Positions 33,631 through 42,433 of a DNA stretch of 64,000 nucleotides are shown in pieces. The stretch is from NCBI RefSeq assembly GCF_001514145.1, contig NZ_KQ948657.1:902323-966322 (forward strand). Reading direction: 5' to 3'. The notes under the pieces are model-generated. The model had not been told where the DNA came from. It searched no databases and saw only the letters and a program-made list of their open reading frames with translations. The stretch's first letter is position 1. Each line of letters begins with the position of its first letter. This stretch comes from Streptomyces canus. GTDB taxonomy: Bacteria > Actinomycetota > Actinomycetes > Streptomycetales > Streptomycetaceae. The position numbers were made by a program, and so were the translations under genes.

Positions 33631-34580
33631 CGCAAGGTGACAAGGTGCGCCCCGTTGAAGGGCGCGTAACACGTGACGGTTGACGGCGTCCGCAGCACGT
33701 CGTCCTCGGCGAACAGCTTCCGCGCGGCCTCGAACGACACGTCCCCGCTCACCACGGGCGCCACCCGGTCGTAGAACTCCCGCGACGCCTCGGGCAACGG
33801 CGTCCCCGGCTCCCCCTCGTCCTCACCCCAGACATCCCACAACAGCGTCTCCACCTTGTTCAGCGCGGCGAGGTCGAGCCGGATGTTCCCGGCCACGAAG
33901 CGCTCACCGAAGAAGGGCCCCTCGGTCGGCCGGTGCAGCCCGAACTCCGTCTCGTCCGCACCGTCCTCCCGGATCGCCCGCCAGGCCTCCCCGGCGACGA
34001 GGAAACGTGACCGGGGGACGTCCATCGGGTCGAAGTCCACGGGCCAGTTGGCGGTGATCTCGGGGTCGGTCAGCTGCGCGTCCGCGAGCAACCAGCCCCG
34101 CTGCTCGTCCCAGTACTCGGTGACCACGTGGTCACCGTGGAAGCGGGTCGGCCAGAAGTAGTCGGCGAACCCGGACCGCAGCCGGGCCGGGATGCCGACA
34201 TGGCGCAGCAACGAGACGTGGAGCAGCGTGAAGTCGCGGCAGGTCCCGACGAACCGGTCCTCGGGCTCGCGGCGCACGGTCAGCGGGGCGTCGTTCCGCT
34301 CGACGAGGATCCGCAGGACGTCGTCGATGTAGCGGGACTCCGCGTCGTTGTGCAGACGGTCTGCCGGATGGGTGTGCCCGAAGAGCTCGCCCTCGACGCG
34401 ATGGATCATCACATCCCGTACGAATCGGGCCAGTTGGCCGACGTCGCGCGGCAAGTCGCCGTAGAGACGAGCGAGATCACCCGGGTCGGAGAAGGTGCTC
34501 TGGGCGGCATAGAAGGGAAGGGACACGACGGCCTCCCGAAAAGCGTCATCGACCACGTGTTCGATTACGGGTCGGCGCAC
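33627..34580 (-). CDS. Transglutaminase-like domain protein
   Basis: 317 residues from GTG; GTG 34556 is an alternative start and the ribosome site is weak. The transglutaminase-like Cys-His-Asp triad is visible: C114 in GTCRDFTLLHVSLLRHVGIP, H151 in GDHVVTEYWDE and D167 in WLLADAQL. No signal peptide, so cytoplasmic. These proteins act as proteases, amidases or cross-linkers; the typical bacterial function is unknown. It follows the quinone oxidoreductase on the same strand (58 bases), and is convergent with pucR, sharing the bases TTAA at both stops. Confidence 0.85.
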   Translation of the reverse strand: MRRPVIEHVVDDAFREAVVSLPFYAAQSTFSDPGDLARLYGDLPRDVGQLARFVRDVMIHRVEGELFGHTHPADRLHNDAESRYIDDVLRILVERNDAPLTVRREPEDRFVGTCRDFTLLHVSLLRHVGIPARLRSGFADYFWPTRFHGDHVVTEYWDEQRGWLLADAQLTDPEITANWPVDFDPMDVPRSRFLVAGEAWRAIREDGADETEFGLHRPTEGPFFGERFVAGNIRLDLAALNKVETLLWDVWGEDEGEPGTPLPEASREFYDRVAPVVSGDVSFEAARKLFAEDDVLRTPSTVTCYAPFNGAHLVTLR

Positions 34581-34638
34581 CCCACCGTGTCAAAATTCGC
34601 CGCCGAATGTCCAGAGGGCAGCGGCTTGCGGTCGGGGA

Positions 34639-35613
34639 TCATCCGCCGACCCTCAGCAGGAGCTTGCCCGTGCTCGTCCGCGCCCCCATCAGCCGGTGCG
34701 CCTCCGCCGCCTCCTCGAGGCCGAACTCGGCGGTCACCGGTAGGGACACCGTGCCGTCGGCCACCGTCGCGAACGCCCGCTCGGACAGCGTCCGCAACTC
34801 GGCCGGGGCCTTCTGCGCGAGCGTGAGGATGGAGAAGCCGCCGACGGAGAGGCCGAGGGGGTACAGCTCGGGCTGGCCCACGGTCCACGCCGGCGCCCCG
34901 CTCGCGTTGCCGAAGGAGATCAGGCGGCCGTAGACCGCGAGGGAGGCCAGGGAGGCGCGGAAGGTGTCGCCACCGACCGGGTCCAGGGCCAGGTCCACGC
35001 CGCGCCCGCCGGTCGCCTCCCGTACCGCCTGCCCGAAGTCGCCGACGAACACCTCGTCGTACCCGTGCTCGCGGGCGTACGCCGCCTTGGCCTCGCCGGA
35101 CACCACGCCGTACACCGTGGCGCCGGCCGCCCTGGCCAACTGGCCGGTCACCGTGCCGATTCCGCCCGCCGCGCCCTGGACCAGGACCGTCTCCCCCGCC
35201 CGGAGCCGGCCGACGGTGTGCACGAGGGCGTACGCCGTCGGGAGGACCGCGGGCAGGGTGGCCGCCGTACGCAGCTCCACGCCGGGCGGGAGCGGGAAGA
35301 CGTTGACCGTGTCGGCCACGGCCACGTCCGCGTAGCCGCCGCCCACGGTCAGGGCTGCGGTCACCTCCTGGCCGACGCTCAGACCGGTCACGCCCTCTCC
35401 GAGCGCCCGGACCCGACCGGACACCTCCAGACCGGGGACGAACGGCAGCGCCGGCACCCGGTAGCCCTCCGAACGCGCCTTGAGGTCGGCGAAGTTCACC
35501 CCGGCGTACGCCACGTCGACGCTCACCTGACCGGGGCCCGGCTCGGGGACGTCCGCCTCGACGACCTTGAGGGCCTCGGGACCGCCGTACTCCTGGATCT
35601 CGACTGCGCGCAT
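34639..35613 (-). CDS. NADPH:quinone oxidoreductase-like enzyme (MDR superfamily)
   Basis: 324 residues. N-terminal GroES-like part (MRAVEIQEYGGPEALKVVE, VAYAGVNFADLKARSEGY, FVPGLEVSGRV) and Rossmann part with VLVQGAAGGIGTVTGQLA (A-x-x-G-x-G loop) and DLALDPVGGDTF. The zinc-binding cysteines of alcohol dehydrogenases are absent, so this is the zinc-free quinone oxidoreductase branch. It would reduce quinones or enones with NADPH. It is divergent from an ArsR-type regulator across 87 bases containing an inverted and a direct repeat, so it is probably repressed by that protein. Confidence 0.92.
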   Translation of the reverse strand: MRAVEIQEYGGPEALKVVEADVPEPGPGQVSVDVAYAGVNFADLKARSEGYRVPALPFVPGLEVSGRVRALGEGVTGLSVGQEVTAALTVGGGYADVAVADTVNVFPLPPGVELRTAATLPAVLPTAYALVHTVGRLRAGETVLVQGAAGGIGTVTGQLARAAGATVYGVVSGEAKAAYAREHGYDEVFVGDFGQAVREATGGRGVDLALDPVGGDTFRASLASLAVYGRLISFGNASGAPAWTVGQPELYPLGLSVGGFSILTLAQKAPAELRTLSERAFATVADGTVSLPVTAEFGLEEAAEAHRLMGARTSTGKLLLRVGG

Positions 35614-35626
35614 GACTCATCCCTAC

Positions 35627-35678
35627 TGTTCAACGAAAATCGAACACTCGCCACTGTATGGTTTCCATCGAACACTCG
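35627..35678. promoter_or_regulatory. Operator region between quinone oxidoreductase and ArsR regulator
   Basis: An inverted repeat TGTTC...GAACA spans 35627-35646, and the 12-mer ATCGAACACTCG occurs twice, at 35639-35650 and 35667-35678, 28 bases apart. The arrangement fits binding of a dimeric winged-helix repressor encoded by the adjacent gene, controlling both divergent promoters. Confidence 0.6.
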
Positions 35679-35700
35679 GCAAGCGGAGCGGAAGGAATCC

Positions 35701-36027
35701 ATGAGCACTCCCCGGCACCGGACCGCCCCCGAGCACACCCACCCGGACGACGTCCCGGTGCTCACCGCGCTCGCCGCGCTCGCCGATCCCGTCCGTCTGA
35801 CCCTGGTGCGGGAGCTGGCGGGCTCGCCCGAGTGGAGCCGGGCCTGCGGCACCTTCGACGTGCCCGTCGGCAAGGCGGGGCTCAGCCACCACTTCGCGGT
35901 GCTGCGCGCGGCCGGGCTCGTGGAGCAGCGGGACGAGGGGCCGCGGCGCGTCAACCGGCTCCGGCGGACGGAGTTCGACGCCCGCTTCCCGGGACTGCTG
36001 GAACTCGTGCTCCGAGCGGGTTCCTGA
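35701..36027 (+). CDS. ArsR-family winged-helix regulator
   Basis: 108 residues from the ATG with AAGGA 4 bases upstream. LTALAALADPVRLTLVRELA, then VGKAGLSHHFAVLRAAGLVEQ (recognition helix LSHHFAVLRAAGL), then EGPRRVNRLRRTEFDARFPG is the ArsR/SmtB fold. The ELCVCDL metal-binding motif of metal sensors is missing; a single Cys lies in SRACGTF. It probably senses a small molecule or redox state and represses the divergent oxidoreductase. Convergent with the SRPBCC gene (4 bases between stops). Confidence 0.9.
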   Translation: MSTPRHRTAPEHTHPDDVPVLTALAALADPVRLTLVRELAGSPEWSRACGTFDVPVGKAGLSHHFAVLRAAGLVEQRDEGPRRVNRLRRTEFDARFPGLLELVLRAGS

Positions 36028-36031
36028 CCTT

Positions 36032-36430
36032 CTAGGCGTCCAGGGTTTCCAGCAGTCGTTCGAACCGAGCCCGCCACCCGGACTCGGTCTCGCCCTCCCC
36101 CTCGTACTCGTGCGTGAAGCGCAGGACGGCCCCGGCCTCCCCGTCCCGCTCCAGATGGAAGCGGACCCGGTCGCCCCGCTCCAGCGTGTACTCCGCGACC
36201 CGGTCGACGTCCCACGCGGTGACCTGCCCCTCCCCCAGGCCCGGCAGCACGACCGCGCCGCCGAGCCGGGGTTCCAGCACCTCCACCCCGGTCCACCAGG
36301 CCCCCAGCCCCTCCACGGTGGCCACGGCCGGCCAGACCCCTTCCATGGGGACCGGCAGCCGCACCAGGAAGCGCAGGATGCGGGTGCTGCCGTGGGTCCG
36401 GCTGCTGCCCTGCTCGACGGAACCGCTCAT
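36032..36430 (-). CDS. SRPBCC/START-like protein
   Basis: 132 residues. The pattern VRLPVPMEGVWPAVATVEGLGAWW, then EPRLGGAVVLPGLGEGQV, YTLERGDRVRFHL and WRARFERLLETLD is that of AHSA1-like SRPBCC proteins, a hydrophobic-cavity fold that binds lipids, polyketides or other small molecules, or acts as Hsp90 activator. No catalytic residues can be assigned. ATG start. It ends against the ArsR gene. Confidence 0.82.
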   Translation of the reverse strand: MSGSVEQGSSRTHGSTRILRFLVRLPVPMEGVWPAVATVEGLGAWWTGVEVLEPRLGGAVVLPGLGEGQVTAWDVDRVAEYTLERGDRVRFHLERDGEAGAVLRFTHEYEGEGETESGWRARFERLLETLDA

Positions 36431-36525
36431 GACTCCAGGGTGGCGCGGAGCCCGGTCGTCCGCACGACGAAGGCCGGTTCCCGGTGACGCAGGTCACCAG
36501 GAACCGGCCTTCGCCGTACGTGGGT

Positions 36526-37620
36526 TCAGACGCCGGCGTAGGAGTGCTTACCGGTGACGAAGATGTTGACGCCGTAGTAGTTGAACAGCCAGCAGCCGAA
36601 GGCGAGCATCGCCAGGTAGGCGGCCTTGCGGCCCTTCCAGCCGGCGGTGGCGCGGGCGTGCAGGTAGCAGGCGTAGGCGACCCAGGTGATGAACGACCAG
36701 GTCTCCTTGGGGTCCCAGCCCCAGTAGCGGCCCCACGCGTCGCCCGCCCAGATCGCGCCCGCGATGATCGTGAACGTCCACAGCGGGAAGACGGCCGCGT
36801 TGACGCGGTAGGCGAACTTGTCGAGGCTCGCGGAGGCGGGCAGCCGGTCCAGGACGGAGTTGGCGAACCTGCCGGGGGTGCCGCCGGACGCGATCTTGTT
36901 CTCGTAGCTGTCCTTGAAGAGGTACAGGATCGTGGCGACCGCGCCGACGTAGAAGACCGCGCCGCAGAAGATCGCGGTGGAGACGTGGATGTACAGCCAG
37001 TACGAGTGGAGGGCGGGAACCAACTGGTCGCTGGCGGTGTACAAGACAGTGACGGCCAGGCCGAGATCGAGGAGGACCGTGGTGACCAGGAACAGCCCGA
37101 GCCAGCGCACGTTCTTCTTCAGGGCCAGCAGCCCCAGGTACACGGCGACGGCCACCGTGGAGAAGGTGATGTTGAACTCGTACATGTTGCCCCAGGGCGC
37201 CCGCTCCACCGAGGCCGCGCGGGCGACGACCCCGGCGAGCTCGACGAGAAAGGCGAGCACCGTGAGGGAGATGGCGATACGCCCGTAGAGGTCGCCCTGC
37301 TCGTCCCCGCCGTGCGCACCGGGCCCGTCGGGCACGTCCCGCGAGCCGGCCGCGGACCGCACCACGACCTGCGGCCGCTCCAGTACGGCGGTGCTGCCGC
37401 CCTTGGTCACGGTGACGGCCGGCGCCTTGGCCTTCGCGTCGGCGGTGAGCGCGGCGGCGGTCCGGCCGACCTTGCTGCGACTGCCGAGGAGCCATTCGGC
37501 GATGTAGGCGAAGAAGGCCAGCGTGTAGACGGCCATCGACGAGTAGATCAGCGTGTTGCTGATGTTGGCGAGATGCTCGTTGGTGGCGGTGGCCAACTCG
37601 GTTGCGGCGGCGTAAGTCAC
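36526..37620 (-). CDS. ccsB: Cytochrome c biogenesis protein CcsB/ResC
   Basis: 364 residues from GTG with GAAGGAG about 7 bases upstream. Eight or so membrane segments, with the conserved tryptophan-rich haem-handling WWD motif WAGDAWGRYWGWDPKETWSF and conserved histidines (HSYWLYIHVSTAI, and near the C-terminus KHSYAGV). With ResB it forms the system II haem exporter and cytochrome c synthase. It is separated from resB by 186 bases, which contain a small CCGGG/CCCGG hairpin but no gene, so it may have its own promoter. A cytoplasmic insert of about 70 residues after the first segment is typical of actinobacteria. Confidence 0.94.
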   Translation of the reverse strand: MTYAAATELATATNEHLANISNTLIYSSMAVYTLAFFAYIAEWLLGSRSKVGRTAAALTADAKAKAPAVTVTKGGSTAVLERPQVVVRSAAGSRDVPDGPGAHGGDEQGDLYGRIAISLTVLAFLVELAGVVARAASVERAPWGNMYEFNITFSTVAVAVYLGLLALKKNVRWLGLFLVTTVLLDLGLAVTVLYTASDQLVPALHSYWLYIHVSTAIFCGAVFYVGAVATILYLFKDSYENKIASGGTPGRFANSVLDRLPASASLDKFAYRVNAAVFPLWTFTIIAGAIWAGDAWGRYWGWDPKETWSFITWVAYACYLHARATAGWKGRKAAYLAMLAFGCWLFNYYGVNIFVTGKHSYAGV

Positions 37621-37806
37621 CTCAACACTCCTTCGGGTGAATGTCCCGGCGACTTGCTGTCGGGCGGTGAGGGCTGCGGGAAGCTTGGCGTCGTGTTACC
37701 GGGCTGGTTTCGACCCGGCTGGCGTTGATCGTGGAAGACCCGGAGGGCCGCTGGTCCATCGAGCGGCGAGAGCCAGGAATCTCCCCTGTTCCGCGCGGGA
37801 GAGGAC

Positions 37807-39528
37807 TCAATTCTCAGCCCCTTCGCTAGACGCGGCGCCGGAGTCGGACACACCGTCCGGCTCCGCCTCCGTGGCCTCGGACGGGCTGGGAGCCTGGTCG
37901 AAAAGAACACCCGCCAGTTCGCCCAGCTCCTCCGGCACCTTCGCCGACTCGCTGCGGCCCAGGCCGGCCATCTCCACGACCGTCACCCCGTCGGCGCCGC
38001 GCACCGCCCGTACCCACACCCGGCGGCGCTGGATGAACAGGGACGCGGCGAGGCCGAAGATCGCGGTGAGGGCGCCGGCGAGGGCCCAGCCGCTGGCGGG
38101 CTGCTGGACGACCTGGAAGTTCGCCCACTGCTTGGTGCCCTCGTAGGTGACCGAACCGGCGCCGCCCGGGAGCTGCATGGTCTGGCCGGGCCTCAGGTTC
38201 TCCCTGAGCTGCGCGCCCTTGGAGTCCTTGAACCCCTTCACATGCGACTTGTCGAGCTGGTACACGCTCTGCGGGATGCCCGAGTCGACGCCGAGGTCAC
38301 CGTGGTAGGGCGCGAGGTTGAGCACCGGGTTGTTCAGCGCGGGGAAGGTGGAGGCCGTCTCGCTGCCCTTGGTGTAGGTCGGCAGGAAGAAGGCCGAGAT
38401 GCCCAGCTGCTCGCTGACGCCCTTGGGGTTCTTGTAGCCGTCGAGGACCTTGATCACGCCGGTGGAGGTGACGTTGGAGTCGAGCGGCAGCATCGCGACC
38501 GCGTCGTGGAAGACGACGTTGCCCTTGCCGTCCCGCACGGTGATGAGGGGCGCGTAGCCGTGGGCGGTGAGGTAGACCTTCGCGTCGCCGATCTCCAGCG
38601 GCTCGTTGACCTTGACGAGGGTCTTGTGACCCTTGCCGTAGGCACCCTCGCTGTAGGTGAGGGCGGCCTGGTAGAGGCGCGGGGTGCCCTTGTTGGGGCC
38701 GGAGGTCTCGTAGGTGCCGGTGAACTTGTTCAGGCGGAAGCTGAGCGGCACCAGATCGCCGGTGTCGAAGAGGTTCCCGGACTTGAAGTCGTCGTACTGG
38801 GTGAGGGTGTTGGAGAAGCCGTCGCCCTCGACGACCAGTTTGTTGCCCTCGGACTTGAAGAGCTGGCCCCAGGCGAAGGCGGTCAGCATCACGATGAGCG
38901 CGATGTGGAAGGCGAGGTTGCCGACCTCGCGCAGATAGCCCTTCTCACCGGCGACGTTGTCCCCGGTGAGGTGGGCACGGAAGCGCTTCTTCTTCAGCAG
39001 GGCGAGCGCCGCCTCGCGGACCTGCTCGGGCTCGGCCTCGGTGCGCCAGGTGGTGTAGGCGGGCAGCCGGGTCAGCCGCTTCGGGGCGCCCGGCGGACGG
39101 CTGCGCAGCTGCCCGACGAACTGCCAGGTGCGGGGCACGATGCAGCCGATGAGGGAGACGAACAGCAGGATGTAGACCGCGGAGAACCACACCGAGCTGT
39201 AGACGTGGAAGAGGCCGAGCTTGTCGTAGACGTCCCCGAGGGTGGGGTTGTTCTTGACGAAGTCGGCGACCTTCGTGGCGTCGGTCCCGCTCTGCGGGAT
39301 CAGCGAGCCGGGGATGGCACCGAGCGCCACCAGCAGGAGCAGCAGCAGCGCGACCCGCATGGAGGTCAGCTGGCGCCAGAACCAGCGGGCCCAGCCGACG
39401 ACCCCCAGGGTGGGCATGCTCAGGCTCTCCGCGGGCGCGGTGGAGAGCTGGGAGCCCGCGGCGCCGAGGTCCTGGTCGCCGACGGGAGCGTCGGGACCGG
39501 CAGGGGTGGCGGGTGTGGTCTTGCTCAT
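37807..39528 (-). CDS. resB: Cytochrome c biogenesis protein ResB
   Basis: 573 residues. Family blocks: RWFWRQLTSMRVALLLLLLVA (first segment), GSLIPQSGTDATKVADF, FHVYSSVWFSAVYILLFVSLIGCIVPR, GYLREVGNLAFHIALIVML, then a large extracytoplasmic domain and a last segment GWALAGALTAIFGLAASLF near residue 520. The C-terminal tail is acidic. ResB with CcsB attaches haem to apocytochrome c outside the membrane, needed for the Streptomyces bc1-aa3 branch. It follows ccdA by 3 bases, so resA-ccdA-resB is one operon. Confidence 0.95.
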   Translation of the reverse strand: MSKTTPATPAGPDAPVGDQDLGAAGSQLSTAPAESLSMPTLGVVGWARWFWRQLTSMRVALLLLLLVALGAIPGSLIPQSGTDATKVADFVKNNPTLGDVYDKLGLFHVYSSVWFSAVYILLFVSLIGCIVPRTWQFVGQLRSRPPGAPKRLTRLPAYTTWRTEAEPEQVREAALALLKKKRFRAHLTGDNVAGEKGYLREVGNLAFHIALIVMLTAFAWGQLFKSEGNKLVVEGDGFSNTLTQYDDFKSGNLFDTGDLVPLSFRLNKFTGTYETSGPNKGTPRLYQAALTYSEGAYGKGHKTLVKVNEPLEIGDAKVYLTAHGYAPLITVRDGKGNVVFHDAVAMLPLDSNVTSTGVIKVLDGYKNPKGVSEQLGISAFFLPTYTKGSETASTFPALNNPVLNLAPYHGDLGVDSGIPQSVYQLDKSHVKGFKDSKGAQLRENLRPGQTMQLPGGAGSVTYEGTKQWANFQVVQQPASGWALAGALTAIFGLAASLFIQRRRVWVRAVRGADGVTVVEMAGLGRSESAKVPEELGELAGVLFDQAPSPSEATEAEPDGVSDSGAASSEGAEN

Positions 39529-39531
39529 GGA

Positions 39532-40305
39532 TCAGATCCCCACAGTGAAGCCGGCGGACCAGGACTGGACGTCCTGCACGAGGCGGTCCCACGCGCCGGT
39601 CAGCAGCAGCAGTCCGGTCACGATCATCATGGTGCCGCCGATGCGCATGACCCAGACATAGTGGCGCTTGACCCAGCCGAAGGCGCCGAGCGCCTTACGG
39701 AAGGCGACCGCGGCGAGCACGAAGGGCAGGCCGAGGCCGAGGCAGTAGGCGACGGTCAGTATGGCACCGCGGCCCGCGCTGCCCTGCTGGGAGGACAGGG
39801 CGATCACCGAGGCGAGGGTGGGGCCGATGCAGGGGGTCCAGCCGATGCCGAACAGCGCGCCGAGCAGCGGGGCGCCGACCAGGCCCATGGTGGGCTTGTT
39901 GTGGAAGCGGAACTCCCGCTGGGTCATCCAGGGCATCAGGCCCATGAAGAAGACGCCCATGAGGATCATGAGCACGCCCAGCACCTTGGACAGCACGCTC
40001 TGGTTCTCCTGGAGCGTCTGGCCGAAGTAGCCGAACAGCGCCCCGCTGGAGACGAACACCGCGGTGAAGCCGAGCACGAACAGGGAGGCGCCCGCGACCA
40101 TCCGGCCGCGCCGGGCCTCGGCCAGATCGGTGCCGGTGACGCCGGTGACGTACGACAGATAGCCCGGGACGAGCGGCAGGACGCAGGGTGAGAAGAAGGA
40201 GACCAGGCCGCCGAGGACCGCGATGGGCAGGGCGAGGAGCAACGCGCCGTTCAGGACGGTGCCGTTGTAGCCCGTCTCGGCGGCGAGCGTGGCGACTGCG
40301 CTCAC
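39532..40305 (-). CDS. ccdA: Thiol-disulfide transporter CcdA
   Basis: 257 residues, six membrane segments. The redox cysteines are in FFSPCVLPLVPGYLSYVTG and GIGWTPCIGPTLA. CcdA passes electrons from cytoplasmic thioredoxin to extracytoplasmic ResA, keeping apocytochrome c cysteines reduced. The GTG start lies one base past the resA stop, so translation is coupled. The following gene is resB. Confidence 0.95.
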   Translation of the reverse strand: MSAVATLAAETGYNGTVLNGALLLALPIAVLGGLVSFFSPCVLPLVPGYLSYVTGVTGTDLAEARRGRMVAGASLFVLGFTAVFVSSGALFGYFGQTLQENQSVLSKVLGVLMILMGVFFMGLMPWMTQREFRFHNKPTMGLVGAPLLGALFGIGWTPCIGPTLASVIALSSQQGSAGRGAILTVAYCLGLGLPFVLAAVAFRKALGAFGWVKRHYVWVMRIGGTMMIVTGLLLLTGAWDRLVQDVQSWSAGFTVGI

Positions 40306-40306
40306 G

Positions 40307-40915
40307 TCACTTCTCCGCGAGGACCGGGTTGATCATCTTGCGCAGCTTGCTCTCGCTGAGCGCGGCCAGCGAGCGGGCGGCGATCTTCCCGTCCCGGTCG
40401 ATGACGAGCGTGGAGGGCACGGCCTGCGGGTTGAGGGTGCCCTTGGAGAAGCGGAGCATCAGCTTGCCCGTCGGGTCGTACAGGCTGGGGAAGGTGATGC
40501 CCATGTCCTTCTCGAAGGCGCGGGCGTTCTGGACGCTGGTGTCGCGGGTGTTGACCCCGACGAACTGCACGTTTTGGCCCTTGAGGTCCTTGTAGACGGC
40601 CTCGAGGTTGGGTGCCTCGGCCCGGCAGGGGGCGCACCAGGAGCCCCACATGTTGAGGACGACGATCTTGCCCTTGTAGTCGGCGACGTCGAGCTGTCCC
40701 CCGTCGACGGTCTTGCCGGACAGGTCGGGGGCGGTGCCCCGGTCCCCCTGCTTGGCGGTGGAGATGCCGTCCGCGCCCATGATGAAGTTGGTGTCGCCGC
40801 CTCCGCCCGAGGTGCCGCCCGAACTGCAGGCGGACAGGGTCAGCGCTGCGGCTGCGGCACCCGCGCTGAGCAGGGCGTTACGGACTCGGGAGCGGCTACG
40901 ACTGGCGGCACTCAT
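40307..40915 (-). CDS. resA: ResA/TlpA-like thiol-disulfide oxidoreductase lipoprotein
   Basis: 202 residues. Lipoprotein signal with lipobox LSAC (C30) followed by a Gly/Ser linker, then a thioredoxin fold with active site W-C94-A-P-C97 in NMWGSWCAPCRAEAPNLEAVY, cis-Pro loop AVPSTLVIDRDG and the TlpA-type insert VGVNTRDTSVQNARAFEKD. It reduces the haem-binding cysteines of apocytochrome c using electrons from CcdA. First gene of resA-ccdA-resB; the gene upstream on the same strand is the deacetylase-like lipoprotein, 66 bases away. Confidence 0.94.
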   Translation of the reverse strand: MSAASRSRSRVRNALLSAGAAAAALTLSACSSGGTSGGGGDTNFIMGADGISTAKQGDRGTAPDLSGKTVDGGQLDVADYKGKIVVLNMWGSWCAPCRAEAPNLEAVYKDLKGQNVQFVGVNTRDTSVQNARAFEKDMGITFPSLYDPTGKLMLRFSKGTLNPQAVPSTLVIDRDGKIAARSLAALSESKLRKMINPVLAEK

Positions 40916-40981
40916 GTGAAAAGTTTCGCATGCCCGTTCTGGGGATCTTGCGCACCCCCCTTGTGGGCGGAAACCCGCATT

Positions 40982-42244
40982 TCAGGCGGCGTTCGACGCG
41001 GTCGCGGAGGTGTCCTTGAGGAACCCGTTCCAGCCACCCACCGGCTCCTGGCCGACGTCGAGCGTACGGAGCTTGGCGAGGACCTCCGGCTTCTGGACGT
41101 CCATCCAGTCGACGAACTGCCGGAAGGAGACCAGGCGGATGTCCGCCCCCTTCTCCTTCTCCTGCGCGATGCGGGTGAGGGCCCGCTCGACGGCGTCCAT
41201 GTAGATGCCGCCGTTCCAGTGCTCGAAGTGGTTGCCGACGAAGAAGGGGGCGCGGTTGGTCTCGTAGGCCCGCTGGAAGCCGGAGATGTAGGCGCCGGCG
41301 GACTGCTCGCGCCAGGCCGGGTAGTTGTAGGCGGGCGCGTTGGTCGAGTTGATCGACTGGTTGGCGAGCATGTTGTAGTCCATGGACAGGACCTCGAAGC
41401 TGCGGCCGGGGAAAGGTATCGCCTGCAGGGGCAGGTCCCAGATGCCGTTCTTCTTCTCGGGCCAGACCTGGCGCCCGCCGGGCGAGGAGGCGTCGTAGCG
41501 CCAGCCGAGTTCGCGGGCGGTGGGCAGCAGGTTGTCCTGGCCGAGCAGACAGGGGGTGCGGCCGCCGACGAGTTCCTTCTCGTAGTCGAAGGGCAGCGCG
41601 GGCAGGTCGGTCCAGCCGGTGTTGGTGCGCCACTCCTTGACGAAACCTTTCGCCTGCGCGATCTCCGAGCGCCACTGCGCCGGTGTCCAGTTGCCCACGG
41701 TGCCGTAGCCGGAGCAGAAGTGACCGTTGAAGTGGGTGCCTATCTCGTGCCCTTCGAGCCAGGCCCGGCGGACGTTGGTGAGGGTCGCCTTGACGTGCTC
41801 GTCGGTGAGGTAGCCGATGTCCGAGGCGCCACGGGGGTTGTTCGGGGGGTCGTAGAGCCGCTTCTTCGACTCGGGCAGCAGATACAGCCCGGAGAGGAAG
41901 AAGGTCATGTGCGCGTCGTGCTTCTTGGCGAGGTCGAGGAAGCGCGGGAAGAGGCCGTTGCCGACCTCTCCGGCGCCGTCCCAGGAGAAGATCACGAACT
42001 GCGGCGGGGTCTGACCGGGCTCCAGCGGCACCGGCTTGCCGGGCTGGCGGGGCTGCTTGCCGGTGAAGGAGGTGGAGCCGTCACCGATGGGCCGAGCCGT
42101 CGGCGTCGGCGCGTGCGTGGGCTTGGAACCCGAGGCGTGGGTCACCCCGTCCGACCCGGTGAGGGTTCCGCACCCCGAGAGCCCCACGGCGGCTGCGGCG
42201 CCCGCACCGAGGCCCATTGCTCCCCTTCGGGTGAGAGAGTGCAT
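40982..42244 (-). CDS. Polysaccharide deacetylase-like lipoprotein
   Basis: 420 residues from the ATG with GGGGAAG upstream. The N-terminus [20 protein letters not shown] looks like a twin-arginine-type signal and ends in the lipobox LSGC (C25). The domain begins PQFVIFSWDGAGEVGN, where Asp corresponds to the metal Asp of NodB motif 1, and GHEIGTHFNGHFC gives the H-x-x-x-H of motif 2, so the metal site of a carbohydrate esterase 4-like fold seems intact; the classical T-F-D-D sequence is changed. Substrate unknown, perhaps cell-wall glycan. It sits between the haem gene hemL/phosphatase pair and the cytochrome c genes, a conserved order in Streptomyces. Confidence 0.82.
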   Translation of the reverse strand: MHSLTRRGAMGLGAGAAAAVGLSGCGTLTGSDGVTHASGSKPTHAPTPTARPIGDGSTSFTGKQPRQPGKPVPLEPGQTPPQFVIFSWDGAGEVGNGLFPRFLDLAKKHDAHMTFFLSGLYLLPESKKRLYDPPNNPRGASDIGYLTDEHVKATLTNVRRAWLEGHEIGTHFNGHFCSGYGTVGNWTPAQWRSEIAQAKGFVKEWRTNTGWTDLPALPFDYEKELVGGRTPCLLGQDNLLPTARELGWRYDASSPGGRQVWPEKKNGIWDLPLQAIPFPGRSFEVLSMDYNMLANQSINSTNAPAYNYPAWREQSAGAYISGFQRAYETNRAPFFVGNHFEHWNGGIYMDAVERALTRIAQEKEKGADIRLVSFRQFVDWMDVQKPEVLAKLRTLDVGQEPVGGWNGFLKDTSATASNAA

Positions 42245-42339
42245 GCTTCCCCGATTCGTCACGTTCTCTGGTGGTCACCCAGTCAGAGGAGACGAGGAGG
42301 GGGAAGGTTCCGGCACATTTTCCGGATTCGGTAACAGAA

Positions 42340-42411
42340 GGGCGCCCCACAGGGGCGCGGGGCCGTATCACTATGCGGCCCCGCCACGCGGGCGCGACCA
42401 GCCACAACGGC
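42340..42411. terminator. Double hairpin after the histidine phosphatase; dispersed repeat
   Basis: Hairpin 1: GCGCCCC (42342-42348) ACA GGGGCGC (42352-42358), perfect. Hairpin 2: CGGGGCCG (42358-42365) and CGGCCCCG (42376-42383), perfect with a 10-base loop. Then GGGCGCGACCAGCCACAACGGC (42390-42411, same as the end of the element at 33573-33605). It lies beyond the phosphatase stop on the minus strand, a likely terminator. Confidence 0.75.
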
Positions 42412-42433
42412 CCCGCGGTCCCCCACGAACCGG

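Noticed and set aside
37621..37806. tRNA or small gene between resB and ccsB
   Set aside because: The CCGGG/CCCGG hairpin does not extend to a cloverleaf and no open frame has a ribosome site.
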